This document shows positions 60,459 to 64,000 of a stretch of 64,000 nucleotides of DNA, piece by piece. Position 1 is the first letter of the stretch, and the number at the start of each line of letters is the position of its first letter. The DNA is from Deuterostichococcus epilithicus. Its lineage: Eukaryota; Chlorophyta; Trebouxiophyceae; Prasiolales; Stichococcaceae. The translations under genes were made by a program, and so were the position numbers. The notes beneath the pieces were generated by a model. The model was not told the origin of the DNA, made no database searches, and saw only the letters and a list, made by a program, of their open reading frames with translations. The stretch lies in the NCBI GenBank assembly GCA_033439295.1, contig JAVTLE010000014.1, positions 3,472,001 through 3,536,000 of the forward strand, read 5' to 3'.

Positions 60459-60994
60459 GCAGGGGTGACCAAGTCCGAGCAAGCCGGTCAGCTTCCAAGT
60501 GCCCGTCAAGGTGCTCGGGAATGTACAGTAGTGACGCGAGGGCTTGATGTGATGATCGTGCATGGAAGCAGTTTGTACTGTTTTAGCTGTTGCCGCTTCC
60601 TTTGTGTTAGCTGTTGTCAATTTCAAGGGCAGACTTTGAGGCGATCGCTTTCTGCCGCCGAGGAGGAGCTGGGCTGTGAGCTGCGGCCCTTCCGTTTCAG
60701 CCCCAAACCCTGATCAACGTGACGTAAACGGCAGAAGCCACGGTTGAGGAGCTTCTGGCGAGGCGCAGCAGAGCCGAATTCGCGATTATTGCACTTGTGC
60801 AGATATAAGTCTGCAGCTTAGACTGGCAGCCGGCTCGGCGAAGGACCCGCTCACACCTCTGATTGTTCTCAATCTTGACCAGGATTTTCGCTCGGCAAGC
60901 CTGACCCTCTGAAAACCGCAGCAGCAGGGCTTTCAATCCGTTTAAGCATCGATACGCTCAGCCGAGCCTCCTGCCGTGGCAGGCAGCGAGCATC
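60459..60994. other. Intergenic region
   Basis: This lies between ATE1 and VAP, both on the plus strand. Nothing beyond expected UTR and promoter sequence is seen. Confidence 0.4.
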
Positions 60995-62465
60995 ATGGCT
61001 CCAGACCTGCAGATTTCACCTTCCGAGCTGAAGTTTCGCTTCGAGCTGCGCAAGACGATCCCGGTCACGCTGTCGCTGTCCAACACCGGCAAGGAGAAGA
61101 TCGCTTTCAAAGTCAAGACCACTTCGCCGAAGAAGTACTGCGTGCGGCCCAGCTCGGGGGTGGTGGAGCCAGGCAACACAAAAGATGTGCAGGTCATCAT
61201 GCAGGCGCAGCGCGAGTACCCACCGTCCCTCGAGGACGTGAAGGACAAATTCCTGGTGCAGTACACCGTGACACCGCCCGGCACCCGGGAGGTCGGCCCA
61301 GACACCTTCGACCCCGCCACCAACAAAGACATCCGCCAGACGAAGCTGCGTGTGCTGCTGGTGAGACCGTTTGCCGATTACGGACAAGCGCATCCACTCC
61401 GTTGCGACACTGCAGCGTCTTTGAGCTCCAGCCAAGAATCCTACAGGCCGCAGATCCGTGCCTTCCAAATGAGCGGAGGCGAGCCCACTGGGCGACGCAG
61501 TCCTACTCACATTGGCAGCCTGCACGGCACGTGATGGCAGATCTTCGTTCAAAGCTTTTGAGCCTTGGCCTTGGAGGGTCAAAGAGAGGCGTCGATCTCC
61601 TTCCAGGTGGGCCCGCCAAAGCCGCCTTCGCCGGTGCCAGAGGGTGTGGAGGAGGAGGTCAGCCCCGCAAAGGTGGCGGTCAAGGACGATTCGGCGCCGG
61701 TGTCGGTGTCTCGTGGCACCGCGGACTCGGACTCCTTCGCACAGGAGCGCAGCCGGCTGAAGAGCGACCTGCAGAAGGTGGGTCGATGATGTTGTTTGCC
61801 TGCACCGCACAGGCCAGGACACCAGGAGACACGGGCAGCGATCATGTTGGTCGCGCTACACGAGCAGCGGCATCGCAAGGACTGCAGCAGGGACCATTCC
61901 CGTTTGACGTTGCTAGTAAGCTCGGCCCGAAAGGGCTTTTGAACCCGAACGAGCTTCTGGAACAAACTTCTGGTGCTTTCTTTTACACCGCAGGCGCAAA
62001 AGGACAAGGCGGACCTGAAGAAGCGGCTGGACTTGCTAGAGCTGCAGGGCCAGGGCGGCGGTGGGCGGCGGTCGCAGCAGGCGGCCGCCACCGCCGCTGG
62101 CTTCAGCACCTGGATCGTCCTCATTGTCGCCGTCCTTGCCTTCCTGCTCGGCAAATACTTTGCGGTGAGCATCGTGCTCAGCTGCGCATGCGGAGTGGCG
62201 TCATGGGCTGTGCTGTTGTTGTGGTCTGCAGGCGTGTCCCTTTGTGCAGGCACCATTGTCACGCTTCTGTGCATGCTGGCATCCACCCGAACTTGCCAGA
62301 ACTGTAGGGCACCAGATGTGTTCGCATGCGCCTTCAAGTGGGTCCGACCGGAGAGCAACAGCCAGCTGGGGATCTATGCTGCAGGCGGCTGGCATCCCGA
62401 AGGGCCTGTCCAGCTCGTCGCTCACAGCGGCGGTCAATGACACGCTCGGCGGCGCCGCGCCCTGA
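60995..62465 (+). CDS. VAP (VAMP-associated protein), MSP-domain ER membrane-contact protein
   Basis: VAPs are tail-anchored ER proteins that bind FFAT motifs at membrane contact sites. Exon 1 (60995–61360) encodes the whole MSP domain: LQISPSELKFRFELRKTIPV, LSLSNTGKEKIAFKVKTTSP, KKYCVRPSSGVVEPGNTKDV, DKFLVQYTVTPPGT, consistent with the FFAT-binding face (K-T-T-P-K-Y-V-R-P). Exon 2 (61607–61777) is an acidic Pro/Ser linker. Exon 3 (61994–62164) has a short coiled coil (KDKADLKKRLDLLELQ) and the tail anchor TWIVLIVAVLAFLLGKYF. Exon 4 (62385–62465) adds a 26-residue polar tail after the anchor. That lumenal tail is longer than usual, and if exon 4 were skipped or used another acceptor the tail would change. 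Confidence 0.9.
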
Positions 62466-63274
62466 CGAGCATGCGGGCAGGATTGGGAGCCTGCAGGGCA
62501 GCAGCTAGGCCCTGGGGCGTCTGCTTATTCACGCTGCCGCTTGGTTGGGCAGGCGGCAGAGGATCAGAGAGCTGCGGGGGTAGCAGCTGGCGGCACACAT
62601 TTATGGATCACTCTTGTTCGTGACTAGGGGTGCGTTGCTGCATCAAGGTAGTGTGCGCTGGCTGACAGGCTGAAGCATCCAGCACGCACGGCGCACGCGG
62701 CAATCGATTGTGGCAGTAGCATGCATCTTCGACGTGCGCCCTACTTGTCAAACAGTCAATCTGCGAGGGGCAGTACTTGCTTGCCAGCAAGCAGTGAACA
62801 TCCGTATCTAAAACATACTGCTGCGCTCAAGTGGCCTGTGCGGGACAAGCGGGCGGCACCGCCTGCACCTGAGCTGCCGTAATCAAGGCCAAGCTTGCTG
62901 TGCTCCGCACCTTGTGTCCCTCTTCTCCACACGACTTCACTTCTCACTGTGGGTCATCAAGGCATCAAGTGTGTGTCTGTAGCTTTACCGTACTGATGCC
63001 AGGTGGCACCTGTCAGCGCACTGTCAACAATTGAAGCTCGTGTTGTGTTGTGCCCAGATACCGTCTTGCAGCTCGTATTTCACGGCGCTTCGCGTTGTTT
63101 CGCAGCTGCACGAATACCCGGTAAATCAGTATTGAAGGGATCACCTGGGAGTCGTTGCCGATGGGCGGTGCAATTCTCCAATGTCGACAAACAATCTGCT
63201 CGGCAGCTTTGTCTCGACATATGATAAGCCGTGTGAGCTAGTGTTGCCGTTCGCGAGCTCGCCCTGCTGGTGAC
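62466..63274. other. Intergenic region
   Basis: This lies between VAP and the transporter gene. I find no exon, repeat or RNA gene. Confidence 0.4.
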
Positions 63275-64000
63275 ATGAACGATGGACTGCCGCGTGCATT
63301 TGGCGTCCGTCCCAGCCCGGAGCGCTTTGGCGGCGGCGAGGCCCAGGGGCAGCAGACCCGGCAGGGGGGCCGCCAATTGATTGTAGCGTCCTGCTTTCTG
63401 GCAACCTTCGTCGCCTATGTGGAGCGCACCGGGTTCTCGGTGGCGTACACAGCCGCGGCAAAGGATCAAGCGGTGTCGGAGGCCGTCAAGGGCACAGTAT
63501 TGTCCTCGTTCTTCTGGGGCTACGCATTGTCGCAGGCGAGTCTCCCAGCCACACCCTGCCTAACGGCCTCAGCCACTTTGCCACGACCATGCGGCCTGCC
63601 ATGCGCAGCCCGTGCGGCCAGCTGCAAGCAGCTGCATGTATGATCGTCTCACATTTGAAGTGGTGACTGGGGACGTGGTCTGCAGGTGCCAGGTGGCTGG
63701 GCGGCGCAGCGCTGGGGCGGGCGCAACACGCTCATGCTGTCGTTCCTGCTGTGGTCGATCGCATCGATCCTGACGCCCATCAACTCGCGGGCCAGCGCGC
63801 CGATTGCGGCGGCGAGGGTGGCGGTGGGCATCTCGCAGGGCCTGCTGATCCCGTCGATCCACACGGTCTTGGCTCAGGTGGGGCCTTATGCACAGCAGCA
63901 CACACCAGAGAGCGCTCTTCTGGTGCTCACGCTGCTGCAATTCAAACGCGGTACAGCTTGAAGCTTGCCAGCTCAGAATTAGAATCAGTGCCTTCTGCAT
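63275..64000 (+). CDS. SLC17/PHT4-like major facilitator transporter, 5' part
   Basis: The gene runs off the window. Exon 1 starts at ATG 63275 with a polar Gly/Gln-rich N-terminus, then TM1 IVASCFLATFVAYVERTGFS, a loop with AAKDQAVSEAVKGTVLSSFF and the start of TM2 WGYALSQ. After an intron (acceptor near 63687) comes VPGGWAAQRWGGRNTLMLSF, the conserved TM2–TM3 MFS loop, then LLWSIASILTPI and ARVAVGISQGLLIPSIHTVL (TM4). The 'FFWGY..SQ.PGG..A.+.G' pattern is that of SLC17 and plant PHT4/ANTR anion (often phosphate or organic anion) transporters. Substrate and membrane are not determined; the short N-terminus is not an obvious plastid leader. Confidence 0.82.

Overview
The window is nuclear DNA of a green alga (Chlorophyta). 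Nearly every gene is cut into many short exons by GT–AG introns, often ending in TGCAG, plus a few GC–AG introns. The proteins are of plant type: a Shaker K+ channel with ankyrin repeats, a GET3 with the plant C-terminal coiled coil and no zinc CxxC, a RanGAP with an N-terminal WPP-like domain, and a plant-type TXNDC9/PLP3. The moderate GC content and intron style suggest a trebouxiophyte such as a Coccomyxa relative, but that is inference.

Layout. 345–9749 (−): K+ channel. 10888–11659 (+): small unknown protein. 11804–13271 (−): TRIC-like cation channel, divergent from PIGF at 13761–14928 (+). 15207–16074 (−): unknown protein. 16716–19092 (−): GET3, divergent from a CLC anion channel/antiporter at 19771–26021 (+). 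26279–29640 (+): YegS-type lipid kinase. 30177–32157 and 33020–35882 (+): tandem copies of an uncharacterised bacterial-looking family; the first copy is broken. 36306–37331 (−): small unknown protein, divergent from an ArfGAP at 37722–40611 (+). 41242–42812 (+): TXNDC9/PLP3. 42872–45342: a repeat block with direct repeats, inverted arms and tandem hairpin units. 45683–49230 (+): RanGAP. 49694–50546 (+): probable mitoribosomal mL59, whose stop codon overlaps the start of a 2OG-Fe(II) oxygenase (50543–52723). 53322–54530 (+): SFT2. 55549–60458 (+): ATE1 arginyltransferase. 60995–62465 (+): VAP. 63275 to the window end (+): SLC17/PHT4-like transporter, partial.

There is no operon logic. Most genes are housekeeping: ion transport, ER and Golgi traffic (PIGF, GET3, ArfGAP, SFT2, VAP), nuclear transport, cytosolic folding and N-degron arginylation. 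The points most worth following are: (1) the ATGA overlap of two ORFs, a candidate bicistronic locus; (2) the repeat block at 42.9–45.3 kb; (3) the 26–36 kb stretch of bacterial-looking genes with a decaying tandem duplicate; (4) a CLC with an altered selectivity motif.

Exon boundaries were read by eye from splice consensus, reading phase and family resemblance. Gene ends are firm where a stop codon is named. Internal exons of the longest genes are approximate.
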